Origin: Butyrivibrio sp.
GTDB taxonomy: Bacteria > Bacillota_A > Clostridia > Lachnospirales > Lachnospiraceae
Direction of reading: 5' to 3'
Assembly: GCA_017996845.1 (NCBI GenBank)
Contig: JAGOGF010000001.1
Location: 1 to 64,000, forward strand
DNA length: 64,000 nucleotides
Shown here: positions 1-8,847 of the stretch, in pieces
Layout: each line of letters begins with the position of its first letter
Position numbering within the stretch: position 1 is the stretch's first letter
Position numbers and translations under genes: made by a program
Notes under the pieces: model-generated
Seen by the model: only the letters and a program-made list of their open reading frames with translations
Database searches by the model: none
What the model was told of the DNA's origin: nothing

Positions 1-1
1 T

Positions 2-463
2 TACATTATGCTGCAGAAGATCAGAATGGACGATCATTTGTGCGTCACACAGAACGTAAATGAAAAAGCACTTACCGCAAAGGTTCCCAAAATCAGCTTA
101 CAGACACTTGTGGAAAACTCCATTCTGCATGGTCTGCAGGGAACCCATACTCATATCAATATTTCCCTTGCGGTTTATTATCAGGATGACGATCTGCATC
201 TGTGTGTAAGAGATGATGGATGCGGAATAGACACGATATCGCTGATGGAACTGCGTGAAAGTCTGCATGTACAGACGCTTCAGGATACAGGAAAATCAAT
301 TGGACTTGTCAACCTGTACAACCGGATTCATTTGATGTATTCTGACCTTGCCAATCTGGAGATCGACAGTCAGACAGGAGAAGGTTCCTACACACTTGTT
401 ACATTGACAATTCCTGCTGTACAGGGAGAACTGCCTGATCTGCAAAAAGGAGGAAAGAACTGA
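2..463 (+). CDS. Sensor histidine kinase, YesM type, C-terminal part only
   Basis: This is the C-terminal ATP-binding part of a sensor histidine kinase whose start lies left of the window; the frame is open to the edge. The N-box reads VENSILHGL and is followed by a DDGCGI G1-type motif and a GLVNLYNRI segment, the arrangement of YesM/LytS-family kinases (HATPase_c). Such kinases phosphorylate an AraC-type response regulator, usually in answer to extracellular sugars. Its stop codon overlaps the start of the next gene by one base (TGATG), so the two are translationally coupled. The sensor domain and phospho-accepting histidine are not visible here. Confidence 0.9.
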   Translation, partial: YIMLQKIRMDDHLCVTQNVNEKALTAKVPKISLQTLVENSILHGLQGTHTHINISLAVYYQDDDLHLCVRDDGCGIDTISLMELRESLHVQTLQDTGKSIGLVNLYNRIHLMYSDLANLEIDSQTGEGSYTLVTLTIPAVQGELPDLQKGGKN

Positions 464-1200
464 TGAAAACACTTATCGCTGATGACGAGCGTCCTGTCAG
501 AATTGCTATCAGTAAACTGGGGCAATGGGGGAAATATCATTTGGAACAGCCTGTTCAGGTTGAAAATGGTCAGGAAGCGCTCAGTGCCATGTATGAGCTT
601 AAACCCGCCATTGTTTTCGTAGATATCCAGATGCCCGTCATGAACGGCCTGGATTTTCTCGAAAAAGCATCTGCTGAATTCCCAGGTACCGTCTATATCA
701 TTGTGAGCGGATATGACGAGTTCTCTTATGCACAAAAGGCAATTCATTACGGTGCAATCGATTATCTTCTCAAACCCATCGAAGAAGATAAACTCAATGC
801 TGCCATAGAAAAAGCTGTTCGTATACTTTGCCCGGATTTCCCAGGTGATGGTCAGGTGCAGGATGCCTCAGATATAAAGGCTGAAGAAGTAATCGAGATC
901 ATAAAAGAAAAGATCGACCATGAATACAGTGAAAATATCCGAATCAGTGACTTTTCCACAAAGTACTTTTTTTCCAAAGAATATCTGTCTAAACTTTTCA
1001 AAACCAGATATGGAATCGGGATTTATGAATATCTGCAAAAAGTCAGAATGGAACGCGCCGCTGCCCTTCTGCGTGATCCGGATATCAAGATTCTGGATAT
1101 CTCATCACGCATCGGGTATGCGGACAACAATTATTTCAGTAAAGCGTTTCGAAATTATTATAATCTGACGCCGACAGAATTCCGTAAACAAAAGGAATAA
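463..1200 (+). CDS. AraC-type response regulator (YesN family)
   Basis: A 245-residue two-component response regulator. The N-terminal receiver has the acidic pair near residues 7-8, the likely phospho-acceptor Asp54 in VFVDIQMPVMNG and the conserved Lys104 in YLLKPI. The C-terminal 100 residues form a double helix-turn-helix of the AraC class with the typical ISSRIGYADNNYFSKAFR segment. A strong ribosome site (AAAGGAGGAAAG) lies just before the ATG, inside the end of the kinase gene. Its partner is the kinase immediately upstream. Regulators of this type normally activate a nearby sugar-transport operon; since everything to the right is convergent, the target probably lies left of the window. 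Confidence 0.93.
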   Translation: MKTLIADDERPVRIAISKLGQWGKYHLEQPVQVENGQEALSAMYELKPAIVFVDIQMPVMNGLDFLEKASAEFPGTVYIIVSGYDEFSYAQKAIHYGAIDYLLKPIEEDKLNAAIEKAVRILCPDFPGDGQVQDASDIKAEEVIEIIKEKIDHEYSENIRISDFSTKYFFSKEYLSKLFKTRYGIGIYEYLQKVRMERAAALLRDPDIKILDISSRIGYADNNYFSKAFRNYYNLTPTEFRKQKE

Positions 1201-1213
1201 ACTAGCCGTTTCT

Positions 1214-2629
1214 TTAGTTCAAACCTTTCTTTTTCCCCAGTTCATCAAATAATTGTGAAAAGCTGTCATACTGTTCACAATTTGAAAAAAGGAAGGAATC
1301 CGGCAGTTTCATGATCTGCCCGATATCATAGGTCTGCAGCAGTGGTTTTAAAATGTATTTTTCCTCCAGCATATACAAAAGCGCACGCTGTCTGAATGCC
1401 AGCACATACCTGTCTGCTTTTGCAGCCTGCGAAAAGCCTGTATTGCATAAATATTCCACCGTTTTTTCAGCCCTGTCAGCCTCCATATGGTGATTCCACA
1501 AAAGTGCTATCTGTTTCTGCAACTTCATCCATGGGGAATTTTCTTTGGGTATGACCATCCCCATGAATCTGGCATCCTTGTAGGACCACAGGGTAAAGGA
1601 TATATCATACTGATCAAACAGATCCAATGTATCCCTGATTAACGGAAAAGTCTTTTCAAATCCGTTTGTTGCTATTTCATAACCTGCTTCTCCACACAAT
1701 ATGGGCCTGCCAAACTGCTCTGCCGATGCGATCAGCTTCTGCATGACCTGCGCAAATTTTTCCTTCCGCATCGCAGGATCATAGTTGTCATCATACAGAT
1801 CCGGATACCAGACTGTCGGATAAAAATGGAATTCCAGTGCAAGCTGTTCTTCTGCAATCCCCTGCATGCATTCAAAACAGGATGCAAAATGATCTCCCTC
1901 CAGAAAAATAATATGAACGGGATCATTGGCACGAATTGCAGCAATCACCTTCTTATAAAAATCATTCAATATCGCCGCTGCATTTTGTACTGCGATTCCG
2001 GTGGCGATATCTGCTGCTGCATCATTTCCCTCCAATAACTGCGGAATCAGAAACGGTTCATTCAGCACGTCATAACCCAGCAAATATTCCTCATTTTGAT
2101 AATGTGCTGCAATCTTTCCCCACAAGGAAATAATCTGCCTTCGGAAAACATCATATTCCCAAAATTCCGTGTATCCATTTCCATTGTCACTGTGCCAGTC
2201 CGGGTTCTGTCCACCAGGAGCCGTATGCAGATCGAGCAGCACATATATCCCATATCTGTGTGCCAGATCCATCAGATAATCAAGGTACTCGAAACCTTTT
2301 TCCTTGAGCATATCCGCATTCTGATCATCCAAAAAGAGTCTGTAGTTAAAAGGTACCCGAACCAGATTGATCCTGTTTGCTTTTAGAAACCGAAAATCCT
2401 CTTCGGTAATAAAATCATATACAAACCGGTCAAAAAATTTTTCTGCATTCTGTGTACCAAATGCATCTGCAAAGGTCCTTCTGATCTGAACATCTGTCCC
2501 CGGTATTCCCAACATGAAGTGCTCCATATTCAGCCATGAACCGATACCAATTCCGTTGAAGAACAGCTTTTTGTCTTCTTTACAGTATTCTTTTCCCTGT
2601 ACCTGCACAAATTTCTGTCGATTATCCAT
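1214..2629 (-). CDS. Glycoside hydrolase family 5
   Basis: A 471-residue (beta/alpha)8 hydrolase of the GH5 type, resembling exo-beta-glucanases more than secreted endoglucanases. Visible markers are GIGIGSWLNMEHF near residue 26, RVPFNYR near 91, the acid/base Glu191 in DVLNEPF and the probable nucleophile Glu314 in LCGEAGYE. The Cys before the nucleophile is unusual but both catalytic Glu residues are present. There is no signal peptide, so it acts in the cytoplasm, presumably on an imported beta-linked oligosaccharide. It is last in a minus-strand operon, 21 bases after the GH35/42-like gene. The ribosome site is weak (AGAAAG). The linkage cleaved cannot be read from sequence alone. Confidence 0.88.
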   Translation of the reverse strand: MDNRQKFVQVQGKEYCKEDKKLFFNGIGIGSWLNMEHFMLGIPGTDVQIRRTFADAFGTQNAEKFFDRFVYDFITEEDFRFLKANRINLVRVPFNYRLFLDDQNADMLKEKGFEYLDYLMDLAHRYGIYVLLDLHTAPGGQNPDWHSDNGNGYTEFWEYDVFRRQIISLWGKIAAHYQNEEYLLGYDVLNEPFLIPQLLEGNDAAADIATGIAVQNAAAILNDFYKKVIAAIRANDPVHIIFLEGDHFASCFECMQGIAEEQLALEFHFYPTVWYPDLYDDNYDPAMRKEKFAQVMQKLIASAEQFGRPILCGEAGYEIATNGFEKTFPLIRDTLDLFDQYDISFTLWSYKDARFMGMVIPKENSPWMKLQKQIALLWNHHMEADRAEKTVEYLCNTGFSQAAKADRYVLAFRQRALLYMLEEKYILKPLLQTYDIGQIMKLPDSFLFSNCEQYDSFSQLFDELGKKKGLN

Positions 2630-2650
2630 AACAATTCTGCGCTTTCTTTT

Positions 2651-4252
2651 TTATTCCGGTGTTTTGGGATTCAAACGGATGCGGATCACTTCTCCTGTCA
2701 GTACATACTGGGAGAAATTGCTCTCATCCCCGTTTCTTCTGAAATCACATACCCAGGTATCGCCTTCAAAATGCCCTTCTTCTACAGAAAGGAAATTAAG
2801 CTGCGAAAAAGATCTTGCATTCATATGGCTGTAGCTTCGCTCATCAGCAGCATCCGGAATTTTGATAAAATCAAGCGCCACCCCCGCCCCGCCAAGATAG
2901 AATTCATTTTCACCTGTCTGTACCAGAATTGCTCTTCCCCGCACGTTTCCGTGTTCCTGCCCTGTCAGCTTTGCTTTATCCACTGAAAGTGAGTAGCCGT
3001 AATTCATGGTAAGATATTTTGTAAATTTTGCTATGATATGATACTGCTCATTTCGCAGATATCTGTACTTTTCAAATTCATCTTCCGTAATGGCATAAAC
3101 ATGGCCACTTCCCCGATATTTCATCAGCAGTGGTACCATTGCAGCAATGGTACGCATGCTCAGCGCAATATCGCGGCTTTCCGGTCTGATTGTTTCATCG
3201 GCTTCCAACATGGATTCTGCGCCAAAACAGAACAGCCCTGCTGCTCCATATTGTCCCGCAGCCAGGATAAGATTCATCGCGTTTGCTTCGCCTCGTATCG
3301 GAGATTCCGGAATATACAGCGGATTATCTTTTCTGCTGTAATTCCGACATATTCTTTCATAGGTTCTGCGGTCTTCATTATAGATATCAGGCCCGATCAC
3401 ATCGATGTCCGGTGTCGCGACTTTCCACAGATCCAGCATACGGCTGACCGGCGCACCTGCATTATAGCAAAGCCCTGCTTCTTCATAACTGTTTTCCCCA
3501 ACCATCAGGTTTACACTCATCGGAAGCGGATAGATTTCTTTCCCGGCTCTGGCAATTGCATTAATATAACGGGCGGTATACCATGCAGAAAAGGCTTCCT
3601 GCGCATATCTTCCAAATTTTCTTTTCCATGGAGACAACGCAGCCGATACTTCTGATAAACTTTCCGTTTGCGCATTTTCAATTACGATATCGGACAGTTC
3701 CTGCGGAACTTCTTTTGCATAATCCGCTTCAGCTGCTTCCGAATAGTCACGGTCCGTACCGCCGTATCCCATCTCATTTTCAACCTGTACCGCAATTACT
3801 GTGCGTTCTGTACCATCGTATTCTTTGAGAAAATTCATCAGCCTGCAAAAAGCTGCCTTATCCCGCTTCAGAGTATTCATGCAGTGCACGGAAAGTGCCT
3901 CCAGGGGTGCCTTATTACACTCTTTTGCCATCAGAAATGCAGCAGGATTCAGTTTAATGTATTCCGGTACATAATTGGGATGACCATTTTTACTTGTCCC
4001 AAACCACAACAGAATCAAATACAAGCCTGCGGCACGTGCTTCATCAATCAGCTTTTTAACATGCGCTGTATCATATTGATCTTTTTCCGGTTCCAGCAGA
4101 TACCAGTATATGGGAGCTTCCATACAATTACCGTTTACTGCCTGAATTGCTTTTATCGTCTTTTGTATCAGCCTCGTATCTGTTGAGGAATTGTGCGCCT
4201 GTAAGCCAATCGGAAATATTTCTTTATCAGATTTATTTTTGAAAACAAACAT
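2651..4252 (-). CDS. GH35/GH42-like beta-galactosidase family protein
   Basis: A cytoplasmic TIM-barrel glycosidase of 533 residues that resembles the GH42/GH35 clan proteins carrying a DUF5597-type C-terminal domain. The acid/base motif IAVQVENEMG lies near residues 153-161 and a candidate nucleophile Glu lies in LYIPESPIRGE. I place the start at the ATG at 4252, because GGGAAGG sits seven bases upstream. A longer reading to 4297 would begin with GTG and has no ribosome site. The gene sits 50 bases after the response regulator and just before GH5, so kinase, regulator and two hydrolases look like one transcript. The likely role is removing terminal beta-galactosyl or similar units; the exact substrate is unknown. 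Confidence 0.83.
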   Translation of the reverse strand: MFVFKNKSDKEIFPIGLQAHNSSTDTRLIQKTIKAIQAVNGNCMEAPIYWYLLEPEKDQYDTAHVKKLIDEARAAGLYLILLWFGTSKNGHPNYVPEYIKLNPAAFLMAKECNKAPLEALSVHCMNTLKRDKAAFCRLMNFLKEYDGTERTVIAVQVENEMGYGGTDRDYSEAAEADYAKEVPQELSDIVIENAQTESLSEVSAALSPWKRKFGRYAQEAFSAWYTARYINAIARAGKEIYPLPMSVNLMVGENSYEEAGLCYNAGAPVSRMLDLWKVATPDIDVIGPDIYNEDRRTYERICRNYSRKDNPLYIPESPIRGEANAMNLILAAGQYGAAGLFCFGAESMLEADETIRPESRDIALSMRTIAAMVPLLMKYRGSGHVYAITEDEFEKYRYLRNEQYHIIAKFTKYLTMNYGYSLSVDKAKLTGQEHGNVRGRAILVQTGENEFYLGGAGVALDFIKIPDAADERSYSHMNARSFSQLNFLSVEEGHFEGDTWVCDFRRNGDESNFSQYVLTGEVIRIRLNPKTPE

Positions 4253-4302
4253 CTTGTTACCTTCCCTGCCTGATATGGCATTTTCATTCACTGACACTTA
4301 TG

Positions 4303-4998
4303 TCATGTTTTCTTATTCATTTTTGTGTAAATCAGATCATACAAACCCATCCGGTCGATCAGAGATACAACCTCCCCGGTCGAATCCAAATCAAATTTTT
4401 TCAGAATTTCATGGATCTGCGATTTGATGGTAGACATTTCAACATGCCGCAGTTCACAGATCTCTGCTCTCGTCCGATGCTGTATCAGTAAATCCAGTAT
4501 TTCCAGTTCCGTAGAAGTAAGCGATGTTACGATATTGACTGCAAGCAGAAAACTGTTTTCACAGGAGCGAACCCGCTTAAATTCTCCCAATATTTTACTG
4601 GCGATCTCCGGACGCAGCGGACTCTTGTTCTCATATGCATCGCGTATACTTTGCATGATTTCTTCCGGCTGTGCATTCTTGAGAATATAATCACAGACGC
4701 CCATCTGAAATGCCGTAAAGATCAGTTCATCTTCTTCATATACCGTCAGAATGATGATTTTAACATGTCTGTCCTTCTGAAAGATTTTCTGAGCTGCACG
4801 TATTCCCGCATCAGCAGTCTCCATCTCAATATCCATCAGAATAACATCCGCATTCTGCAGGCTTTGCTGCGTTACAGCCTCTTCGCCGCTTCCGACATCT
4901 GCGCAGACTTCCATATCACCGGCAGAATTCAATATTTTCACATATCTTTTGCGGATCGGTTCCATATCTTCCGCAATCAATACTTTTATTTTATCCAC
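4303..4998 (-). CDS. LuxR/NarL-type response regulator
   Basis: A 231-residue response regulator. The receiver has acidic residues at 10-11, the likely phospho-acceptor Asp56 in VILMDIEME, a Thr in IILTVYEED and Lys near 102. The C-terminal part (about 165-225) resembles a LuxR-type helix-turn-helix, starting LTSTELEILDLL, though diverged from the NarL consensus. It starts with GTG at 4998, with GGAAGGAG six bases upstream; the GTG lies inside the last codons of the kinase gene, so the two overlap and are coupled. It probably controls this operon and possibly the divergent binding-protein gene at 6658. Confidence 0.88.
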   Translation of the reverse strand: MDKIKVLIAEDMEPIRKRYVKILNSAGDMEVCADVGSGEEAVTQQSLQNADVILMDIEMETADAGIRAAQKIFQKDRHVKIIILTVYEEDELIFTAFQMGVCDYILKNAQPEEIMQSIRDAYENKSPLRPEIASKILGEFKRVRSCENSFLLAVNIVTSLTSTELEILDLLIQHRTRAEICELRHVEMSTIKSQIHEILKKFDLDSTGEVVSLIDRMGLYDLIYTKMNKKT

Positions 4999-6559
4999 CT
5001 GATTCTCCTTCCGTGCTGTTCGCGTGGCATATCTGTATTTCGTTCTTCTTTACTTTCTTCCTGCAAAATGGAGGGAAGAAGAATTTTGAAGGTTGTCCCG
5101 GAATGCTCCTGACTGGTAACTTCAATTTTTCCGCGTGTACCTCAATGATCTTATAGGTCAAAGATAATCCGATTCCCCAGTGCTGTTTAATTGGCTGGGA
5201 GGAAACAAAAGGTGTAAAAATCTTATTCAGATTTTCTTTTGGTATTCCCACACCATTGTCGGAAATTGATAATTGTACCCAGTTGTTAACTGATTCAATC
5301 TGAAATTCCAGTATATTGTCCCTTTTTTCTTCTTTCCGCATTGCATCAAGCGCATTTACGATGATATTGTGAATTGCCTGTTCAAAATAATCAGAATCAA
5401 CCATTACATCCGGCACAGAATCCCTATACTCCGTGATCACTTTACAGTCAGCCATTTTCGCCTTCATATGCAACTGTATTACATCCATCAGCTGAGACAA
5501 ATCTGTCCGTTCCAGAACCAGCTTCGACATCTTCGTACTGCGATGAATTTCATCCAGTCTGTCATACAGATTCCCGCAGTCTTTGAGTATCTGCTGTTTC
5601 ATTTGCATATTATCTGTACCTACTTCAAGCAGATCAATTTCCGACTGCAATGCCAGAATTTCATTTTTCATATAGTGGCAGAAGGTTTTGGATGTTGTAT
5701 CTGCAGCATCGATCTGCCTTGTAATATACAATCTGTTATTATCCAGCTTTTGCTGCAGTTTCAGGTTTTTGACAAGATAATACAGAATTGCGACACCTGC
5801 AAGTGTGATATAGTACGGGAAAAGGCTGTAAATTTTATGGCTTTGCTCAGTCAGTGGAATCTGCTGATAAATCGTATAACCGGCAATTCTTGAGATTTTT
5901 GTCAGAAAAGCCGGTGCAAACCAGAAAACGAATATGAAAGCAACCTCAACCCCACAATAACAAACACATTCTCCCCATGCATAAATACGGAAAAAATTTG
6001 ATGAAGAAATTTTCTGATTGGCAAAATAAACCAGCAGAATCGACAGAATCAGCAACCCGTTATTCCCGACAATCGTTATTTTTGAAAAAACATTTTCGAT
6101 CATTTCTATTTTATCTGCTTCAAATACGTTTCCGCACAACAGGCAATATAGCTTTGTATGAATCAACGGATCATAAAATATTGCCTGAACGGAAAGATAT
6201 AGTATCAATGCTCTTCCGATCTTGTGATCATGATGCAACCGCATATCAGACATAAAGGCAAAAGTAAACAACATACTGAAATAAATAAAAAAAAGCGTTG
6301 CAATATTCATCAGCCGAAGTGAAAATGACTGTGGAATATTAGAATACATCAGTATATCCCATACCGGTTTCGGAAAAGAAAAATACTGATTCAGCACATT
6401 ATAATAATACGCATCCTTTGAAATATAGAAAATCAGCGCAACAATATCGATCATAAAAAAAGAAAGCGTGGTAATCAGATATTTATCCGATTCCCTCTTA
6501 TCATTTCTTGTTAAAAAGAATAGAATCAGAACAATGATAATAAAAATAAAATAGAACAT
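4991..6559 (-). CDS. Membrane sensor histidine kinase with frameshifted C-terminus
   Basis: A 522-residue sensor kinase. The N-terminal 265 residues form about seven to eight hydrophobic helices with no large extracellular domain. A short cytoplasmic stretch carries the likely phospho-accepting His295 in TFCHYMKNEI. The ATP-binding domain follows with N-box IVNALDAM, DNGVGIP, a TPF F-box and GIGLSL. After the G2 box, near position 5131, the reading changes: the encoded tail is unlike any kinase, while one extra base would restore the standard ending EVTSQEHSGTTFKILLP and a TAA overlapping the regulator start. This is either a one-base deletion in the strain or a sequence error. A strong AAGGAGG site precedes the ATG. 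Confidence 0.82.
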   Translation of the reverse strand: MFYFIFIIIVLILFFLTRNDKRESDKYLITTLSFFMIDIVALIFYISKDAYYYNVLNQYFSFPKPVWDILMYSNIPQSFSLRLMNIATLFFIYFSMLFTFAFMSDMRLHHDHKIGRALILYLSVQAIFYDPLIHTKLYCLLCGNVFEADKIEMIENVFSKITIVGNNGLLILSILLVYFANQKISSSNFFRIYAWGECVCYCGVEVAFIFVFWFAPAFLTKISRIAGYTIYQQIPLTEQSHKIYSLFPYYITLAGVAILYYLVKNLKLQQKLDNNRLYITRQIDAADTTSKTFCHYMKNEILALQSEIDLLEVGTDNMQMKQQILKDCGNLYDRLDEIHRSTKMSKLVLERTDLSQLMDVIQLHMKAKMADCKVITEYRDSVPDVMVDSDYFEQAIHNIIVNALDAMRKEEKRDNILEFQIESVNNWVQLSISDNGVGIPKENLNKIFTPFVSSQPIKQHWGIGLSLTYKIIEVHAEKLKLPVRSIPGQPSKFFFPPFCRKKVKKNEIQICHANSTEGESGG

Positions 6560-6577
6560 TGCGCCTCCTTTTTCGTT

Positions 6578-6606
6578 TTGCTATTCTGAATTATGCTTAT
6601 TATAAT
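6578..6606 (+). promoter_or_regulatory. Sigma-A-type promoter for the lone binding-protein gene
   Basis: TTGCTA at 6578-6583 and a perfect TATAAT at 6601-6606 are separated by 17 bases. The -10 lies about 50 bases before the TTG start of the lipoprotein gene. It sits in the short divergent region shared with the kinase operon, so a regulator bound here could act on both. Confidence 0.6.
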
Positions 6607-6657
6607 CTAAAATAAAACGAAAATGGATTCAGTTTTACCATGCAAAGGAGATATCAT

Positions 6658-7956
6658 TTGAAACGCTGCCTGTCTTTTCTTACTGCCATTCTTTTTTCCG
6701 TTACCATATGCTGTACCGGATGCGGTACGATACTTGACCCTGCTGCAGATACCGCTTCCTCAATAGCCTCCTCTGGTGATAATAATGTAACCACACTCAA
6801 TTATTACGTATGGGTTGATGAAGTTCCCTATGCTACCACGGCAGCAAATGCTTTCAATGCACTGCATAATAATATTAAGGTCTGTATTCGTTCTTTGGAT
6901 AATACCGGTTATGAAAAGCAGCTGGATACGGTAATGAACGACACAAAAACAGCTGTTGATCTGTTCGGTACCAAGGGTATGGCTTCTACCATCCAGCTTG
7001 TACAAAAAAACAGGGTCCTTGATATTACAGATTATATCAAAGACAGTATCAAAGACGGATCTTTGAATGTTACTGCCTACGGTACCATGTTTAACAGCAC
7101 GCTATACCAGAACCGCTACTATTGCCTTCCATCACGTTCTACCTGCTGGGAACTTTATTATAATAAAACTGTTTTTGACCGTGCCGGTATTCCGTATCCC
7201 AAACAAATGACCTGGGACGAATACTGTGATCTTGCTCAAAAACTGACCTCCGGAAGCGGTAAAACCAAAGTATGGGGTGGTTACTGGGTAGACTGGATCC
7301 CAAGCTTTATAGCCCTGCAGCATGGCAGCTACTTAACCGATGATGATCTGACCTATGCCAGAGAATCTCTGACACTTTTTAACCGGTTATACAATATTGA
7401 CCATTCTCATGTCAGTTACCAGGAAATGATCAGTTTCCCTGATCCGGATCATGAGGTCTACCGAATGTTCAAGGCAAATAAAGTTGCAATGGTTCCGCAG
7501 GGTGAATGGATGATCAATGACCTGATCAGCAGCAATACTGATGTTGACTGGGATATTGCACCCATGCCGATTGATCCGGATGAAAGCGCCGGTACTACTG
7601 TCGGACAATATCAGTTTGTCAACATTGCAGCCTCCTGTGCGCACCCTGCAGAAGCTTTTGCCTTTATGAAATTCCTATGTGGAAAAGACGGTGCTGCCAT
7701 TTATGCACAGAATGCTATATTGCCTGCCTATTTTGATGATAACATTGCAAATGAATATCTGAAGGCAACCGGCAAGGAATCTGCCCGCATCTTTCTGGAA
7801 GCAAGGAAATATATTGAACAGCCTCCTGTTGCCGGTTATCAGGAATGCCTCGAATCCTTTACAACACAGGCTGAATCCTATTTCTCCGGGCAAATAACCC
7901 TTGATGAAGCAATGTCTGGGTTTGAGCAAACACGTCAGGCAGTTTACGGTAAATAA
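6658..7956 (+). CDS. Extracellular sugar-binding lipoprotein, not linked to permeases on its strand
   Basis: A family 1 solute-binding protein of carbohydrate ABC importers, about 432 residues. I choose the TTG at 6658, since AAAGGAG lies seven bases upstream; the ATG at 6640 lacks such a site. The signal peptide ends in CCTGC, a lipobox-like site, so the mature protein is lipid-anchored outside the membrane. It shares many blocks with the binding protein at 9845-11194, such as a LP-SR/TR-TCW segment and QMTW-EY, so the two are paralogs. It is on the plus strand, converges with the permeases at 7972-9759 and diverges from the kinase operon. It may feed those permeases or present ligand to the kinase. 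Confidence 0.88.
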   Translation: MKRCLSFLTAILFSVTICCTGCGTILDPAADTASSIASSGDNNVTTLNYYVWVDEVPYATTAANAFNALHNNIKVCIRSLDNTGYEKQLDTVMNDTKTAVDLFGTKGMASTIQLVQKNRVLDITDYIKDSIKDGSLNVTAYGTMFNSTLYQNRYYCLPSRSTCWELYYNKTVFDRAGIPYPKQMTWDEYCDLAQKLTSGSGKTKVWGGYWVDWIPSFIALQHGSYLTDDDLTYARESLTLFNRLYNIDHSHVSYQEMISFPDPDHEVYRMFKANKVAMVPQGEWMINDLISSNTDVDWDIAPMPIDPDESAGTTVGQYQFVNIAASCAHPAEAFAFMKFLCGKDGAAIYAQNAILPAYFDDNIANEYLKATGKESARIFLEARKYIEQPPVAGYQECLESFTTQAESYFSGQITLDEAMSGFEQTRQAVYGK

Positions 7957-7966
7957 ACTGCCTTTT
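7938..7966 (+). terminator. Intrinsic terminator of the binding-protein gene
   Basis: GGCAGTTTA pairs with TAAACTGCC around a seven-base loop, followed by TTTT. The stem overlaps the stop codon at 7954-7956. It separates this transcript from the convergent permease gene. Confidence 0.7.
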
Positions 7967-7971
7967 CACAT

Positions 7972-8832
7972 TTACCCTTTTAAACCTGAAAACGCAACTC
8001 CCTCGATCAGATATTTCTGTGCAATACAATAAATCAACAGAATCGGTATCAGAGAGCATACCGTTCCAGCCATGATCAGACCATAATCTGTCTTGTATAA
8101 AGACCGGAATCCTGCAAGTCCCAGCTGAATCGTCTTGTACTGATCGTCATCCAGATAAATCATCGGTGCCAGATAATCATTCCACATAAAAGTAAATTCA
8201 AAAACCGTCAGGGTTGCTATACCAGGACCACATAACGGAAACATGATTTTGGAAAAATTTCCAAATTCGTTACAGCCATCTATTCTTCCCGCTTCGCACA
8301 AATCATCCGGAATGCCCATCATAAACTGACGCAGGAGAAAAATACCAAATGCACTGACAAGATTCATAATAATGACAGCTTCCGGCTTATTGTACAAACC
8401 AAGGCCCTTATTGATCATAAACTGCGGAATCATGATTGCATGCCAGGGTACCATCATCGTTGCAAGATATACCATAAAAATGGCATCTCTTCCCGGAAAA
8501 CGGAGTTTGGAAAAAGCATACGCAGCCAGAGAGCAGGTGAATATCTGTCCAATTGTAACGATAACCGAATAAATCAGTGTATTTGTAAAATATTTCAGAA
8601 ATGGAATTTCAGTCCATACTGAAACATAATTTTTTAATCGGACCGGATCAGGAATCCACCGGATCGGGTACAGAAAAATTTCATTATTGCTCTTGAAAGA
8701 AGCCGATACCATCCAGATAAACGGAACAACCATAATCAGTACTACCACTATCAGTACGATAAACAAAATACCATCAGATACTTTCCGCTTTATACTTCTT
8801 CCTGTTTTCATTTTTTCAATTGCGTTATTCAT
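7972..8832 (-). CDS. Carbohydrate ABC importer permease, MalG type
   Basis: A 286-residue integral membrane permease with six predicted helices. The EAG signature for contact with the ATPase appears as CEAGRIDGCNEFGNFSKIMFP, near residue 187. The family imports oligosaccharides delivered by a lipoprotein binding protein. AAGGGGAA precedes the ATG. It lies 15 bases after the MalF-type permease and completes the operon 11194-7972. No ATPase gene accompanies it, as is usual for Gram-positive sugar importers that share one MsmK-like ATPase. Confidence 0.93.
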   Translation of the reverse strand: MNNAIEKMKTGRSIKRKVSDGILFIVLIVVVLIMVVPFIWMVSASFKSNNEIFLYPIRWIPDPVRLKNYVSVWTEIPFLKYFTNTLIYSVIVTIGQIFTCSLAAYAFSKLRFPGRDAIFMVYLATMMVPWHAIMIPQFMINKGLGLYNKPEAVIIMNLVSAFGIFLLRQFMMGIPDDLCEAGRIDGCNEFGNFSKIMFPLCGPGIATLTVFEFTFMWNDYLAPMIYLDDDQYKTIQLGLAGFRSLYKTDYGLIMAGTVCSLIPILLIYCIAQKYLIEGVAFSGLKG

Positions 8833-8847
8833 ATTTTTCCCCTTAGC

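Noticed and set aside
4253..4297. Longer GTG-started form of the GH35/42-like protein
   Set aside because: The ATG at 4252 has a strong ribosome site; the GTG has none.
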